A stretch of 64,000 bases of DNA. Origin: Aquimarina sp. U1-2 (GTDB taxonomy: Bacteria > Bacteroidota > Bacteroidia > Flavobacteriales > Flavobacteriaceae). The stretch covers positions 124,001 through 188,000 of the forward strand of contig NZ_JAGKIK010000006.1 of assembly GCF_017897595.1 (NCBI RefSeq). Reading direction: 5' to 3'. Shown here piece after piece: positions 11,101-19,441 of this stretch; position 1 is the stretch's first letter; the number at the start of each line of letters is the position of its first letter. Position numbers and translations under genes: made by a program. The notes beneath the pieces are model-generated. The model saw only the letters and a list, made by a program, of their open reading frames with translations. It did not search any database and was not told the DNA's origin.

Positions 11101-12321
11101 CGTTGCAATCTCACGTACTGCTTCGGTAATAGGGCCTTCGGGTCCAATATCGAAAGGATCCAAATCATTATTAGTATTGGCAGGAAAAGCATTGGGAACG
11201 GTATTAAATAAACTTTCAGGAATTGTAAAATTTCCCTCGACCGGTGCTTCTCCCAAATCCTGTAATGCCACGATATTTCTGGCATCGGTTAAGGTTTGAG
11301 CACTTGTAGCCCGATTGGTCACCCAAATTTCGATTCTGGTGATTTGTATATTGTTATTGATAAAAGGATAGTTGGCGAGTGTTCTATCATAATTGTCTCT
11401 AAAATAATGTGAGAGAAAGTAATGTCGATTATCATCATAATCCAAAGCAAATAGTTCGAAATCTTCGACGGTTCCCCCTCCTTGAACATTTACAGATCTC
11501 GTTTCTGATCGTTGTTCAGAAAATACACCTGTTACTGTAGTTCTACCAAATTGCAATCCCATTTTAACACCGAATAAGCTTTGTGCTCCCTGGATAAGCG
11601 AACTGTTTAAAGGCATATTAACGTTACCCACCTCTATGCTTTGTATGATATCGTCTTCTGTAGGGGTATATTCTAATTTCAATTGGTTCTGAAAGTCAAA
11701 AGTCGATTCTGTATCGTAGTTGGCCGTTATTTGCAGTCGAGTTCCTATTTTTCCCAACAAACTCAAACTAATTCTTTGGTCAAAATCAAATGTAAAATTA
11801 CTACGATTACGAGGAGAAAATGCGGGATTATCTTGCTTGGTAAATAACAAACCTAAATCCATCTCTACTGATCCCTGCGGAATGATTTCTATTTCATTAC
11901 CCCCAAAGACAGATTCGAAAAATCCTGAATTTACATAAAAAATCGGGAGCAGATTTTTACGCTTTTCTTCGCTTCCGTCTTTTTTGCCACTAAATGCCTC
12001 TATTTTTTCTTTGAAATAGGCCCGTCTTTGTTCTTCTTCGACAAGGGCTTCAAATTCTTCTGGTGTGAGAAATAAAGGATATTTAACATTAAAATCTCCT
12101 AGCATTTCCCGATAAATATATCGATTGGTGATAGGATCGTATTCGTATTGAGTTACAATGCTGTTGGGGTTGGGTAAGGCAATCTTACCCATAGAAAATG
12201 TGGTACTTGTAGAATCACGAATAGTTTCGTTTTCTTGACTATACAATACTCCGCTAGAAAGTAGTATGAAGCATCCTATAATTTTATAAAAATTGAAGCG
12301 TAAGTAATTCGAAGAACCCAA
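5104..12321 (-). CDS. sprA: Cell-surface protein SprA, T9SS outer-membrane translocon
   Basis: 2,405 residues, the size expected for SprA (Sov in Porphyromonas), the giant outer-membrane beta-barrel through which type IX secretion cargo crosses the outer membrane; it is required for gliding in Flavobacterium. A signal peptide is visible (hydrophobic stretch IIGCFILLSSGVLYS, cleavage before QENE). The body is rich in alternating amphipathic strands typical of a large barrel, and the C-terminus ends in strands finishing GGFTLRYNFGN. A Lys-rich insert (about residues 1885-1930, KKTKKTKKNKDAKDK) is probably a loop. It starts 5 bases after the ruvA stop, so the two are co-transcribed. No other gld/spr/por gene is present here. 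Confidence 0.96.
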   Translation of the reverse strand: MGSSNYLRFNFYKIIGCFILLSSGVLYSQENETIRDSTSTTFSMGKIALPNPNSIVTQYEYDPITNRYIYREMLGDFNVKYPLFLTPEEFEALVEEEQRRAYFKEKIEAFSGKKDGSEEKRKNLLPIFYVNSGFFESVFGGNEIEIIPQGSVEMDLGLLFTKQDNPAFSPRNRSNFTFDFDQRISLSLLGKIGTRLQITANYDTESTFDFQNQLKLEYTPTEDDIIQSIEVGNVNMPLNSSLIQGAQSLFGVKMGLQFGRTTVTGVFSEQRSETRSVNVQGGGTVEDFELFALDYDDNRHYFLSHYFRDNYDRTLANYPFINNNIQITRIEIWVTNRATSAQTLTDARNIVALQDLGEAPVEGNFTIPESLFNTVPNAFPANTNNDLDPFDIGPEGPITEAVREIATVQQGFTGPIANFNEGFDYAILENARQLNPSEYTLNMQLGYISLNQRLNNDEVLGVAFQYTVGGQVYQVGEFANDGVDATVGDTTGNDAQVGSSQSLVVKMLKSPILNVNLPIWDLMMKNIYSTGAFRLEQNDFRLNILYSNPSPINYITAAEGSDLALPEDVEQTPLLRVFNLDRLNPNNDPVQGGDGFFDYVPGITIDSENGRIIFTTIEPFGEHLFDELDNGPAGASYTNPDSYNPNQAQYVFRDLYTQTKVIAEQRSADKNYFQLKGRYKSSGQDGIPLGAFNVPQGSVTVTAGGRILQEGVDYTVNYQLGRVTILDESLKASNTPIQVSTENNAVFGQQTKRFTGLNIEHKFSDDFIVGGTFLNLNERPITQKANYDFEPINNTILGLNTSYATEVPFLTRMVNKLPNIDTDVPSNISVRAEGAYLIAGAPKGADFDGKVTTYIDDFEGAQTRIDVSSPLSWELSSVPIGFDTNPQNANNAAGYNDVLSNGYKRAKLAWYTIDPIFYSNNRPSGISDEDLASNATRRVFIDEVFPDTDIAQGQSLALFTLDLNYDPTTRGQYNFNSAFLSNSTNTPDPTENFAGITRQLTSTNFEQANVEFIEFWLLDPFYRGSTGGQEPLTTTTSGTIVFNLGNISEDVLKDGRKQYENGLPTSLENTNTSTSDFARVPVNQSLIYAFDSEGQARTEQDVGFDGLSDADERTKPEFSAFSALDDPSGDNYQYFLQAEGGVLERYLNYNGTEGNSPTEVTNDDRGNTTFPTAEDVNRDNTMNTIDSYFEYEIPIFSGMGIGNDDGTDFITDIREEETVVSGRTIEYRWVRFKVPIYEPTRSIREISDFRAIRFMRLYLTDFDDQVLLRFGNLDLVRGDYRRYIQIGNTANDPTSGLNVFGDNEVIVTSVSEEETPNYVTPPGVVREQLNNNNNIIREDERSLSLSVTNLRSGDARGVYKNFNVDMRQYENLQMFLHAEPLPNQGDLQDGDLKAFIRMGNDFTNNFYQIEIPLQVSALSDRAVGDIWPEANRLNIPLSFLQEIKASLIDVDVNSGNGLSTSDLNFFDGPNNLRVGIKGNPSLGDVRVMMVGIKNDSGSSQSGTVWFNEMRLSDLKNQGGWAAVANMDANIADFANLSASGRISTIGFGGIEQGPNERSLEDHRQYDLTTNVNLGQLLPKKWGVQIPFNYSRGEELITPQYDPEFQDVELQDRLDNIADPQERERIEQQSTEYTKRQSFNVIGLRKERTGESKPMLYDIENFTFSGTYNQTDHRDFEIEKSLDQNVRLGGTYDFAFQPKEIAPFKKTKLLGKSKYFDLLKDFNFNLLPTSIAVSSNITRQYNEQIFRDVTLGENDLGLPTLYQRNFLFDWQYAINYNLSKSLNFSFTSANNRIVKNFIDENNEVDNTVDLWSGFFDIGDANTHNQQLQVNYELPINKIPLFKFMRATYSYNADFQWVKGSEALKTLDDIPDLGNTIQNANVHTLNGSLDMNTLYKYVGLTKIRPGKRKTKKTKKNKDAKDKNDKNATAGTDSKKPQKAPAKRGKSKLSIGDKAYNTVIGLVTAIKKVNINYQQDNGIFLPGYVREPGFIGTLKPTAGFTFGSQAEVRDIAARNGWLTLYQDFNEQYQEVEGRQLNVQTSIGLLKDLKIDISANRNYSETYTENYRIDEDLQYQSLTPNTFGNFTISTLLINTAFKKSDEFSSEAFETFRDNRQIIADRLAAEHYGLPASEVPRSSEAEPNGYRYPVGFGKTNQAVLLPAFLAAYTGADAENVQKGAFRDVPLPNWDVKYTGLMNLKWFKKRFKRFSVAHGYRANYTINQFQTNLEFTNRDEVDQSGNFRNPFLYSNINLTEQFSPLVRFDMEMKNSIKILAEWKKDRALSLSFDNNLLTEIQGNEYIIGLGYRLSGITFATRIAGRKQIIKSDLNLRADLSLRQNETLIRYLDLENTQVTAGQDIYGLKLTADYALSKNLTALFFYDHTFSEYSISTAFPQTTIRGGFTLRYNFGN

Positions 12322-12326
12322 TGTTT

Positions 12327-12908
12327 TTATAAGTTTTTTAGTGCTTGTTTAATTATATCTTCAACAGTTTCTTTTGGGGATTGTTTCAAAACTCGATCTA
12401 CAGCTTTTTCTGCTAACTTTCTGTTAAATCCTAGAGTTTCTAAAGCTGATAACGCTTCATCTTTGTTAGTATTGCTTTGTGAGACAGAAACTTCGTCTAT
12501 ATTGTAAACTTTAAGAATTTTATCTTTTAAATCAAGAATAACACGTTGAGCAGTTTTGGCACCAATACCTTTTATAGATTGGATGGTCGCAACATCATTA
12601 GAAGCAATAGCTTCTTTAATTTGATCAGGATGTAGTGAAGACAACATCGTTCTGGCCGTACTTGCTCCAATACCAGAAACCGAAATGAGGAGTCTAAAAA
12701 TTTCGCGTTCAGATTTTTCTACAAAACCAAACAAGGTGTGAGCATCTTCTTTTACCTGAAGATGTGTAAATAACTGAAGTACTTCACCTTCTGGAAGTAG
12801 TGAATACGTATGTAGTGAAATGTGTAAAAGATACCCTACTCCGGCACAGTCAATAACAACATCGGTAGGATTTTTTTCAATAAGCCTCCCTTTGATATGT
12901 GTGATCAT
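12327..12908 (-). CDS. ruvA: Holliday junction branch migration protein RuvA
   Basis: 193 residues. RuvA tetramers bind Holliday junctions and load the RuvB motor. Visible parts are the N-terminal OB fold (MITHIKGRLIEKNPTDVVID), tandem helix-hairpin-helix motifs (ISVSGIGASTARTML and IQSIKGIGAKTAQRVILDLKDK) and the C-terminal RuvB-contacting domain (about 145-193, EALSALETLGFNRKLAEKAV). ruvB is about 9 kb away on the same strand rather than adjacent. It lies between the maeB terminator and sprA. Confidence 0.97.
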   Translation of the reverse strand: MITHIKGRLIEKNPTDVVIDCAGVGYLLHISLHTYSLLPEGEVLQLFTHLQVKEDAHTLFGFVEKSEREIFRLLISVSGIGASTARTMLSSLHPDQIKEAIASNDVATIQSIKGIGAKTAQRVILDLKDKILKVYNIDEVSVSQSNTNKDEALSALETLGFNRKLAEKAVDRVLKQSPKETVEDIIKQALKNL

Positions 12909-12933
12909 TAGTTAAGTTGATGTTAAAAGGATT

Positions 12934-12941
12934 CAAATGTA
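12934..12941 (-). promoter_or_regulatory. -7 box candidate for ruvA-sprA
   Basis: Minus-strand TACATTTG fits TAnnTTTG and lies 26 bases before the ruvA ATG, just beyond the maeB terminator. No well-spaced TTG was found, so the call rests on the -7 element alone. Confidence 0.4.
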
Positions 12942-12970
12942 ATAAAATTCTATTCAAAATAGATAAAAAA

Positions 12971-13002
12971 ACACCCTTTAACATTGGCGTTTTAAAGGGT
13001 GT
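12971..13002 (-). terminator. Intrinsic terminator of maeB
   Basis: ACACCCTTTAA (12971-12981) pairs with TTAAAGGGTGT (12992-13002), a perfect 11-bp stem with a 10-nt loop. On the minus strand it is followed by a run of Ts. It starts 27 bases past the maeB stop. Confidence 0.9.
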
Positions 13003-13028
13003 ATCTTATAATTGTACTATAAATTTAT

Positions 13029-15338
13029 TCAGACATTTTTGGATATCAATGACAACTGAGTATCTCTTTTTTCCTTTTCCTGAGCATCAATTACTGCTAC
13101 GGCTGCCATATTGATCATTTCTTCAACACTGGCACCTAATTGAAGGATATGCACCGGTTTTGCCATACCCATCATAATCGGACCTATGGATTCTGCATTA
13201 TTCAACTCACTTAACAGTTTGTAATTACTATTAGCAGAGTCAAGATTAGGAAATACCAATGTATTTACCTTTTGTTCATTCAACTTAGAAAACGGAAATT
13301 TATCTTTTCGTAATTTTCTATTTAATGCAAAATTCATTTGTAACTCTCCATCAACCACCATATCCGGGTAATAGCGGTGTAAATATGCCACAGCATCTCT
13401 TACCTTTCTGGCATTTGGATGCTTAGAAGAACCAAAATTACCATAAGAAACCATAGCTACTACAGGCTTGATCCCGAACATTTCTACGGTTTTGGCCGTC
13501 ATTTGTGCGATTTTTGCCAGCTCTTTAGAAGATGGGTCGATATTAATAGATGAATCACTAATAAACAAAGGACCTTTGGTAGTCATCATAACATTTACGG
13601 TTGCGATTCGAGCTGCACCCTTAGCGAGACCAATAAGATCCATCATGGGTTTTACAACTGTAGGAAAGCTTCTGGAGTATCCTGATAGCAACGCATCTGC
13701 ATCACCCTCGTTCACCATCATAGCCGCAAAATAATTGCGTTCTCTCAATAAACGTTCTGCATCATATAGCGTAATTCCCTTACGTTTATTGACCTCCCAA
13801 TATTTTCTGGCATATTTGTTTTTACGATCACTTTCTTGATCTGCCTTAGGGTCTATAATAGTTACATCGTCGGGATCAAAATCAATTTCTTTCATCAATT
13901 CTAAAATGACGTCTCTTCTACCCAATAAAATCGGAATAGCTATACCTTCTTCCTTAACAGTTTGAGCTGCTTTTAATACGTCTAGATGATCTGCTTCGGC
14001 AAAGATTACTCTTTTAGGATTGGTACGCGCTCTATCTAGTAATAAACGCACCAATTTGTTATCGTTGCCCATTCTTTCTAACAATTCATCTTCATATTTT
14101 TTCCAATCGGTAATCGGCTCTGTGGCGACTCCGCTTTCTATGGCTGCTTTGGCAACTGCTGGTGGTACTTTAGCAATTAATCTTGGGTCAAAAGGCTTTG
14201 GGATGATATATTCTCTACCAAAGTTTAGTCGAGTTTCCCCATAAGCAATATTTACTTGTTCTGGCACAGGCTCTTTGGCGAGATCTGCCAATGCTTTTAC
14301 TGCTGCCATTTTCATTTCTTCATTGATTCCGGTTGCTCTAACATCTAAAGCCCCACGAAAAATAAATGGGAATCCCAATACATTGTTTACTTGATTTGGA
14401 TGATCGCTCCTACCTGTTGCCATGATTACGTCTTGACGTGTTTTTAAAGCGACATCATAGTTAATCTCGGGATCTGGATTGGCCATAGCAAAAACAATAG
14501 GATGCGCTGCCATGGATAACAACATTTCTGGGGAAACCAAATTAGCCATCGATAATCCTATGAATACATCTGCTTCGCGCATCGCATCTTCTAATTCATA
14601 TACATCCCTACCCGTAGCAAATTCAGCCTTTTCTTTGGTAAGATTGTCTCTATCCTTTCTGATTACACCTTTACTATCGGTCATCACAATATTTTCGGCC
14701 TTGGCACCAAAAGCTTTGTAAAGACGAGTACATGAAACAGCAGCCGCTCCCGCGCCACTTACTACAATCTTTACATCTTCTATTTTTTTATCTGCAAGTT
14801 CTAATGCATTTAATAAGGCAGCGGCCGAAATTATTGCCGTACCATGTTGATCATCATGCATTACAGGAATATCGAGTTCCTCTTTTAAGCGTCGTTCGAT
14901 TTCGAAGGCTTCCGGAGCTTTAATATCTTCGAGATTAATCCCTCCAAAAGTGGGTGCAATGTTTTTTACAGTTTCTATAAAGGCGTCGACGTCTTTGGTG
15001 TCTACTTCAATATCAAACACATCGATATCTGCAAATATTTTGAAAAGTAATCCTTTACCCTCCATCACAGGTTTAGAGGCTTCCGGACCGATATCCCCCA
15101 ATCCTAGAACTGCAGTACCATTGGATATCACAGCGACCAAATTTCCTTTTGCAGTGTAACGATATACGTTGGACTTTTCTTTTTCAATTTCCAAACAAGG
15201 CTCTGCAACACCAGGAGAATAGGCCAACGACAAATCTCGCTGCGTAGCGTATTTCTTAGTAGGGATAACTTTAATTTTTCCAGGGGTGGGTTTTGCGTGA
15301 TATATTAAAGCTTCACGTCTTTTACTTTCGATGCTCAT
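13029..15338 (-). CDS. maeB: NADP-dependent malic enzyme with phosphotransacetylase-like domain
   Basis: 769 residues, the usual size of MaeB-type fusions. The N-terminal half (about 1-430) is malic enzyme, converting malate to pyruvate and CO2 with NADPH formation: YSPGVAEPC, NGTAVLGLGDIG, metal-site HDDQHGTA and the nucleotide-binding VVSGAGAAAVS. The C-terminal half (about 430-769) resembles phosphate acetyltransferase and in characterised MaeB proteins mainly has an allosteric role (acetyl-CoA sensing). The gene is monocistronic, with its own terminator and a TACCTTTG box upstream. Confidence 0.95.
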   Translation of the reverse strand: MSIESKRREALIYHAKPTPGKIKVIPTKKYATQRDLSLAYSPGVAEPCLEIEKEKSNVYRYTAKGNLVAVISNGTAVLGLGDIGPEASKPVMEGKGLLFKIFADIDVFDIEVDTKDVDAFIETVKNIAPTFGGINLEDIKAPEAFEIERRLKEELDIPVMHDDQHGTAIISAAALLNALELADKKIEDVKIVVSGAGAAAVSCTRLYKAFGAKAENIVMTDSKGVIRKDRDNLTKEKAEFATGRDVYELEDAMREADVFIGLSMANLVSPEMLLSMAAHPIVFAMANPDPEINYDVALKTRQDVIMATGRSDHPNQVNNVLGFPFIFRGALDVRATGINEEMKMAAVKALADLAKEPVPEQVNIAYGETRLNFGREYIIPKPFDPRLIAKVPPAVAKAAIESGVATEPITDWKKYEDELLERMGNDNKLVRLLLDRARTNPKRVIFAEADHLDVLKAAQTVKEEGIAIPILLGRRDVILELMKEIDFDPDDVTIIDPKADQESDRKNKYARKYWEVNKRKGITLYDAERLLRERNYFAAMMVNEGDADALLSGYSRSFPTVVKPMMDLIGLAKGAARIATVNVMMTTKGPLFISDSSINIDPSSKELAKIAQMTAKTVEMFGIKPVVAMVSYGNFGSSKHPNARKVRDAVAYLHRYYPDMVVDGELQMNFALNRKLRKDKFPFSKLNEQKVNTLVFPNLDSANSNYKLLSELNNAESIGPIMMGMAKPVHILQLGASVEEMINMAAVAVIDAQEKEKRDTQLSLISKNV

Positions 15339-15363
15339 ACTAAATTAGAATAATTGTGCAATA

Positions 15364-15371
15364 CAAAGGTA
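15364..15371 (-). promoter_or_regulatory. -7 box candidate for maeB
   Basis: Minus-strand TACCTTTG matches TAnnTTTG 26 bases upstream of the maeB ATG. No correctly spaced TTG was seen. Confidence 0.4.
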
Positions 15372-15422
15372 CAAGTCTACATGAGATGCAGAAATTAATC
15401 GCTGGTAAACTTCAAAAAAATC

Positions 15423-15462
15423 AAAAAAGTCTTGCGAAACTTAGTTATTTCATTACTTTTTT
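15423..15462 (-). terminator. Possible weak terminator after the trehalase gene
   Basis: AAAAAAGT (15423-15430) can pair with ACTTTTTT (15455-15462), with a smaller GAAA/TTTC pair inside the 24-nt loop. It lies just past the trehalase stop. The stem is AT-only at its base, so this is tentative. Confidence 0.3.
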
Positions 15463-15475
15463 GTTGATTTCATAC

Positions 15476-17407
15476 CTATTTTGCCTTTTTTGCAAATAAT
15501 TCGTCAGGATCGATCAATTGATTGAGTTTCTTCTTATACGTATTGGTTAATAAACTTAATCCTAATTGATAAGATGCATTCATCCATCCAAAACCACTCG
15601 GGGTGATGTAATCAAACTCGGTTCCTACATTTCCATATTCGGCATATACTTTATGAGTGCACTTTACGACATCATACTTTTCTGGAATTGTACCATTGTA
15701 ATCTACAGCATTTTTGGTAATCATCCACAACCATCGATATATAAGCTCTTGTGCTTCATCATTATAGCCGTAATTTAGAAGACCTCTCCAAATCGTCATT
15801 TGATGAGGCGCCCAGCCATTAGGATAATCCCATTGTCGTTGTGGAGCCTCTGGACTGGTTTTATCGCTAATATCGGTAGTACCGGCTACTCCACCTTTTT
15901 GAACGAGGTTGGTGAATAAATTATCAATCATTCTTTTAGCCTGCTTATCAGAACTTATGCCTACCCAAAGTGGATAATAATTGGTAGCCGATTCAATTTT
16001 TTGAGGTTGTTTGGTTTTGAAATTATAGTCGTAGTATCCTCCCAGTTCATCATCCCACATAAGCCTGTTCATGAGATCTTTTCTCTTTTTTGCTTTAGAT
16101 AGCCATTGTGCAGCATTTTGCCCATTAAAATCATTATTGAAAACTTTTTCTATTAAAAATGCAATGTCAACTTCGTATTTGTAGAGCAAACTGTTTAAAC
16201 CCACCGTATTGAGATGAGCACATATCATATCCAATCGATTAGACGTATCATGTCCGCTCTCGCGCATAGAGCGATCATGGATAAAGTATTGATCTAATTG
16301 CGCATCCTGAATTTTACCATCCTGATACATTTTTTTAAAAGATTCGAAGTCTGGCTTATGCTTTTTTGCATACTTTTTTAATACGTAATCAAAATGTCCT
16401 TCTTCAGTTTCGGGTGGTATTTTAATGCCTTCTCCATAAAAACGATTCAATCCATTGTTTGTAAGCCTAACTCCTTTTTGCATCCAAACGGTTTCATATT
16501 CCTGTATCACCATCTCGAGATTGCTAGCTAACCATTCTCTAGACATATTAGGATGTTTTATATAAATTTCCTTTAGTAACGAACTAAAAAACGGAGGTTG
16601 TGTTCTGGTTAAATAGTAACTTCGGTTAGCGTTCAAAATCTTACCGTAATACTTGATTTGATAAGCAAAATTATCTGCCATAGCCATAGCTAAATCTTCA
16701 CGATCGTCGATAAGTAAACCTACCGATTCAAAATAACTGTCCCAACCGTACATTTCATTAAATCTCCCCCCCGGAACCACGAAGGGTTTGCCAATGTATC
16801 GACCCTCTTTCTTATCGTGTGCCAAATTGAGAATTCCAGAACGGTTGTTTAGGGTTTTTACGTACACTGGTGTGATTTCCTTCGGAAGAACAACTACGTT
16901 TAAATTTGGAAAATCGGTTTCTAAAGATTGAAAATAGGATATGGCCTCTTTATCTTCATAAGGAACATACAATCTCAAAGTATCTGTAGTGGCTTTGGTA
17001 TCACTTACTACTTTTGCCAATCCTTTTTTATCAATAGATCGTGTTAAATTGTCCCAATACCTTGTTTTTATCAATCTTGAAATTCTATCTGAAGGAGCCT
17101 CGGTGATGTTACCTATTGCTATAGTATCCTGATCATTGGCCATTGCCAGTTCTTGTAATAAATTTGACAAATGATACGTTCCCTCTACGAGATGACGCTT
17201 TCCTGTGGCGTTGGTAAACTCGAATTTTTTTGGCCCTTTATCTTCAATGGTGATTTTTTTATCGCCGTCGGTATCTTCTTGAGCGATCAATTTATCGAGT
17301 TCCTTCTTGATAGAGAAAACTTCTCTGGATTTTTCTTGACATCCTATGACAAGAAATAAACCCATAACGAAAAAAACGTATGAAAATCGAAGTTGATATT
17401 GTCTCAT
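15476..17407 (-). CDS. Trehalase (GH37) lipoprotein with EF-hand-like loop
   Basis: About 643 residues from MRQYQLRFSY; an upstream ATG at 17461 would overlap the symporter gene and bury the signal peptide. A lipoprotein signal ends in LVIGC (Cys23), so the enzyme is anchored facing the periplasm or outer surface. Both GH37 signatures are present: PGGRFNEMYGWDSY (212-225) and QWDYPNGWAP (about 525). Family function is hydrolysis of alpha,alpha-trehalose to two glucoses. Residues 45-56 (DTDGDKKITIED) form a canonical calcium-binding EF-hand loop. It starts 17 bases after the symporter stop, suggesting that glucose released outside the inner membrane is imported by the partner. Confidence 0.9.
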   Translation of the reverse strand: MRQYQLRFSYVFFVMGLFLVIGCQEKSREVFSIKKELDKLIAQEDTDGDKKITIEDKGPKKFEFTNATGKRHLVEGTYHLSNLLQELAMANDQDTIAIGNITEAPSDRISRLIKTRYWDNLTRSIDKKGLAKVVSDTKATTDTLRLYVPYEDKEAISYFQSLETDFPNLNVVVLPKEITPVYVKTLNNRSGILNLAHDKKEGRYIGKPFVVPGGRFNEMYGWDSYFESVGLLIDDREDLAMAMADNFAYQIKYYGKILNANRSYYLTRTQPPFFSSLLKEIYIKHPNMSREWLASNLEMVIQEYETVWMQKGVRLTNNGLNRFYGEGIKIPPETEEGHFDYVLKKYAKKHKPDFESFKKMYQDGKIQDAQLDQYFIHDRSMRESGHDTSNRLDMICAHLNTVGLNSLLYKYEVDIAFLIEKVFNNDFNGQNAAQWLSKAKKRKDLMNRLMWDDELGGYYDYNFKTKQPQKIESATNYYPLWVGISSDKQAKRMIDNLFTNLVQKGGVAGTTDISDKTSPEAPQRQWDYPNGWAPHQMTIWRGLLNYGYNDEAQELIYRWLWMITKNAVDYNGTIPEKYDVVKCTHKVYAEYGNVGTEFDYITPSGFGWMNASYQLGLSLLTNTYKKKLNQLIDPDELFAKKAK

Positions 17408-17424
17408 GATAGTTACAGTTGTTG

Positions 17425-19143
17425 TTACCAGAATAATCCCACGACGATAGCCGTAATACATAAAAGAATGACAGATAATGTTCTATAATTTTTATACCAG
17501 GGTACGCTGGATAATTCTTTAGATTCTTCAATAAACATTTCCTTCTTATAAGTATATTCTTTGATTTGTTGCTGGGATTGCGGTTTTGATGCTAAACTTA
17601 CTAGTATATGAATAAGCACACAAATAACAAATAACCACGTTGCTTTTGCAAGAAAATGAAGTTCATTTATCGCTGGTATCCATTCAAAAGTTTGTGAAAC
17701 TATCATGAGAACCGCTAATGAAAAACCAGTTAACAAACTAACTATCGAACCTGTACCATTAGCTCGTTTCCAAAATAAACCGAGTATAAAAGTGGAAACT
17801 GCGGGCGGACAAGTATAAGCAATAACCAATTGTAAATACGTCCATAAAGAATCACTTACGCTTTCGATAAACGGCACCCAAGAAATTGCTAAAACTACCA
17901 AAATTATGGTCGTGATCTGCCCTACACGCACCAATTGTTTACTCGTGAGATCAGGTCGAATTTGTTTAACAAAATCCATAGTAACCAATGTTGAAGCAGA
18001 ATTAAATGTGGCCGAAACCGATGACATCATTGCTGCCATTAATCCAGCAACTACAAGTCCCAGTACTCCTACTGGCAGCAGTTGAAATAATAGTACCGGA
18101 TACGTTAGGTTAGGACAATCTGATAGTTGGGTACATATTTCTCCATTTGTAAGTGTATAATGTAATGCGCCGATATCTAAGGTGCTAAATAGAAGCAATG
18201 CCAGTACACCAGGAACTACCATGATAAAAATTACTGGTAATTTTAAAAGTCCGGCAAAAAGTGCCCCCCATCTGCCGTGGTTCAAATTTTTGGCCCCAAG
18301 TACGCGTTGTACCATAAATTGATTATTTGCCCAGAAGTAAAAACCCAATAACGGCACCCCTGTTAATAATCCCCACCAGGGCATAAACTCATCATTACTT
18401 GGTCGTACCAAACTAAATACCTCGTCTGCATTTTGAGGGATAAATGCGCCTTTGGCAGCTCTGTCATCAAAGTTTATACTACCATTTGATAATAGGGTAT
18501 CCAATTTTGCCATCATGCCAGACCATCCCCCTCCTAATTGGTCAAAGGCAAAATAGGTGAGTAAACAAGAGCCTACTATTAATAAAATTGCCTGAATAAC
18601 TTCAGTTTGGATAACAGAATTTAACCCCCCGGGAATAGTATATGCTGCCGCCGCAACGGCAAGAATAATTAAGATGAATGTCGAATCTAATGCTGGAAAC
18701 AAAAGCGTTAATACGATTTTACCCACATACAATCCTGCAGCTGTATCGACTAGAATATTGCCGACTACAGTAATAAAAGAAAAATAATATCTCGACCTGT
18801 TATCATATCGTCTTTCCAGAAACTCGGGCATGGTATATACGCCTGATCTAAGATAAAAGGGAAGAAAAAATACTGAAAAGAAGATCAATACTACTACTGC
18901 AAACCATTCGTAATTGTAAACATTAATATTGGTTTGATACGCATCTGATGCTAGCCCCACCAAAGTTGAACTCGAAATATTTGCTGAAAAAAGTGCAATA
19001 CCAACGATCGGCCAGCTCATGGTTCGCCCACCTAGAAAATAATCTTCAGAGCTGCCTCTTTTTGATTTTGATATCCCGTAGATGATAATTCCTATTAAAT
19101 AAACTACAATGACAATAATGTCGATATACGATAATTCGTTCAT
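17425..19143 (-). CDS. Sodium/solute symporter (SSS family), probably sugar
   Basis: 572 residues with about 14 hydrophobic segments. It has the SSS-family pattern: EDYFLGGRTMSWPIVGIALFSANISS near the N-terminus, AAAAYTIPGGLNSVIQTEVIQ in the middle (the IPGGL/TE/Q segment typical of SGLT-like members), and AAMMSSVSATFNSASTLVTMDF, the conserved Ser-rich sodium-site helix. Proteins of this subgroup import glucose-like sugars with Na+. The trehalase gene follows 17 bases downstream, so the likely substrate is glucose from trehalose or trehalose itself; this is inferred from context. Confidence 0.87.
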   Translation of the reverse strand: MNELSYIDIIVIVVYLIGIIIYGISKSKRGSSEDYFLGGRTMSWPIVGIALFSANISSSTLVGLASDAYQTNINVYNYEWFAVVVLIFFSVFFLPFYLRSGVYTMPEFLERRYDNRSRYYFSFITVVGNILVDTAAGLYVGKIVLTLLFPALDSTFILIILAVAAAAYTIPGGLNSVIQTEVIQAILLIVGSCLLTYFAFDQLGGGWSGMMAKLDTLLSNGSINFDDRAAKGAFIPQNADEVFSLVRPSNDEFMPWWGLLTGVPLLGFYFWANNQFMVQRVLGAKNLNHGRWGALFAGLLKLPVIFIMVVPGVLALLLFSTLDIGALHYTLTNGEICTQLSDCPNLTYPVLLFQLLPVGVLGLVVAGLMAAMMSSVSATFNSASTLVTMDFVKQIRPDLTSKQLVRVGQITTIILVVLAISWVPFIESVSDSLWTYLQLVIAYTCPPAVSTFILGLFWKRANGTGSIVSLLTGFSLAVLMIVSQTFEWIPAINELHFLAKATWLFVICVLIHILVSLASKPQSQQQIKEYTYKKEMFIEESKELSSVPWYKNYRTLSVILLCITAIVVGLFW

Positions 19144-19441
19144 GTGTGAAGTATTAAACTAAACCAAAATTGATCGTTTTTTAAGCTCAAGGCGGAAGAA
19201 ACCTAAAAAGTAAACTACCCAGGAACAAGTCCGCGAGACATTTGTTGGACACAATTGTTAAGTTTGAAGGCAAACCTAGGGATGTTCTACCTTTTGGTGG
19301 TGTCTATAAAAATCTCTATTTTTTGTTAAAAAACTTGTTGAATATACAAGATTTTGATAAAAATAGTATGTTTTTGTTATTAGAAATGTTTAGAATCCTA
19401 ATGTAACCGTTTGTATTATTAATTTTTGATACTTCCTACGT
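19144..19441. other. Intergenic region upstream of the symporter operon
   Basis: 298 bases between queG and the symporter gene. It contains a minus-strand TAGGTTTG (19271-19278) that fits the -7 consensus about 128 nt upstream of the symporter ATG, without a matching TTG. No reading frame or clear terminator for queG was seen. Confidence 0.35.
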
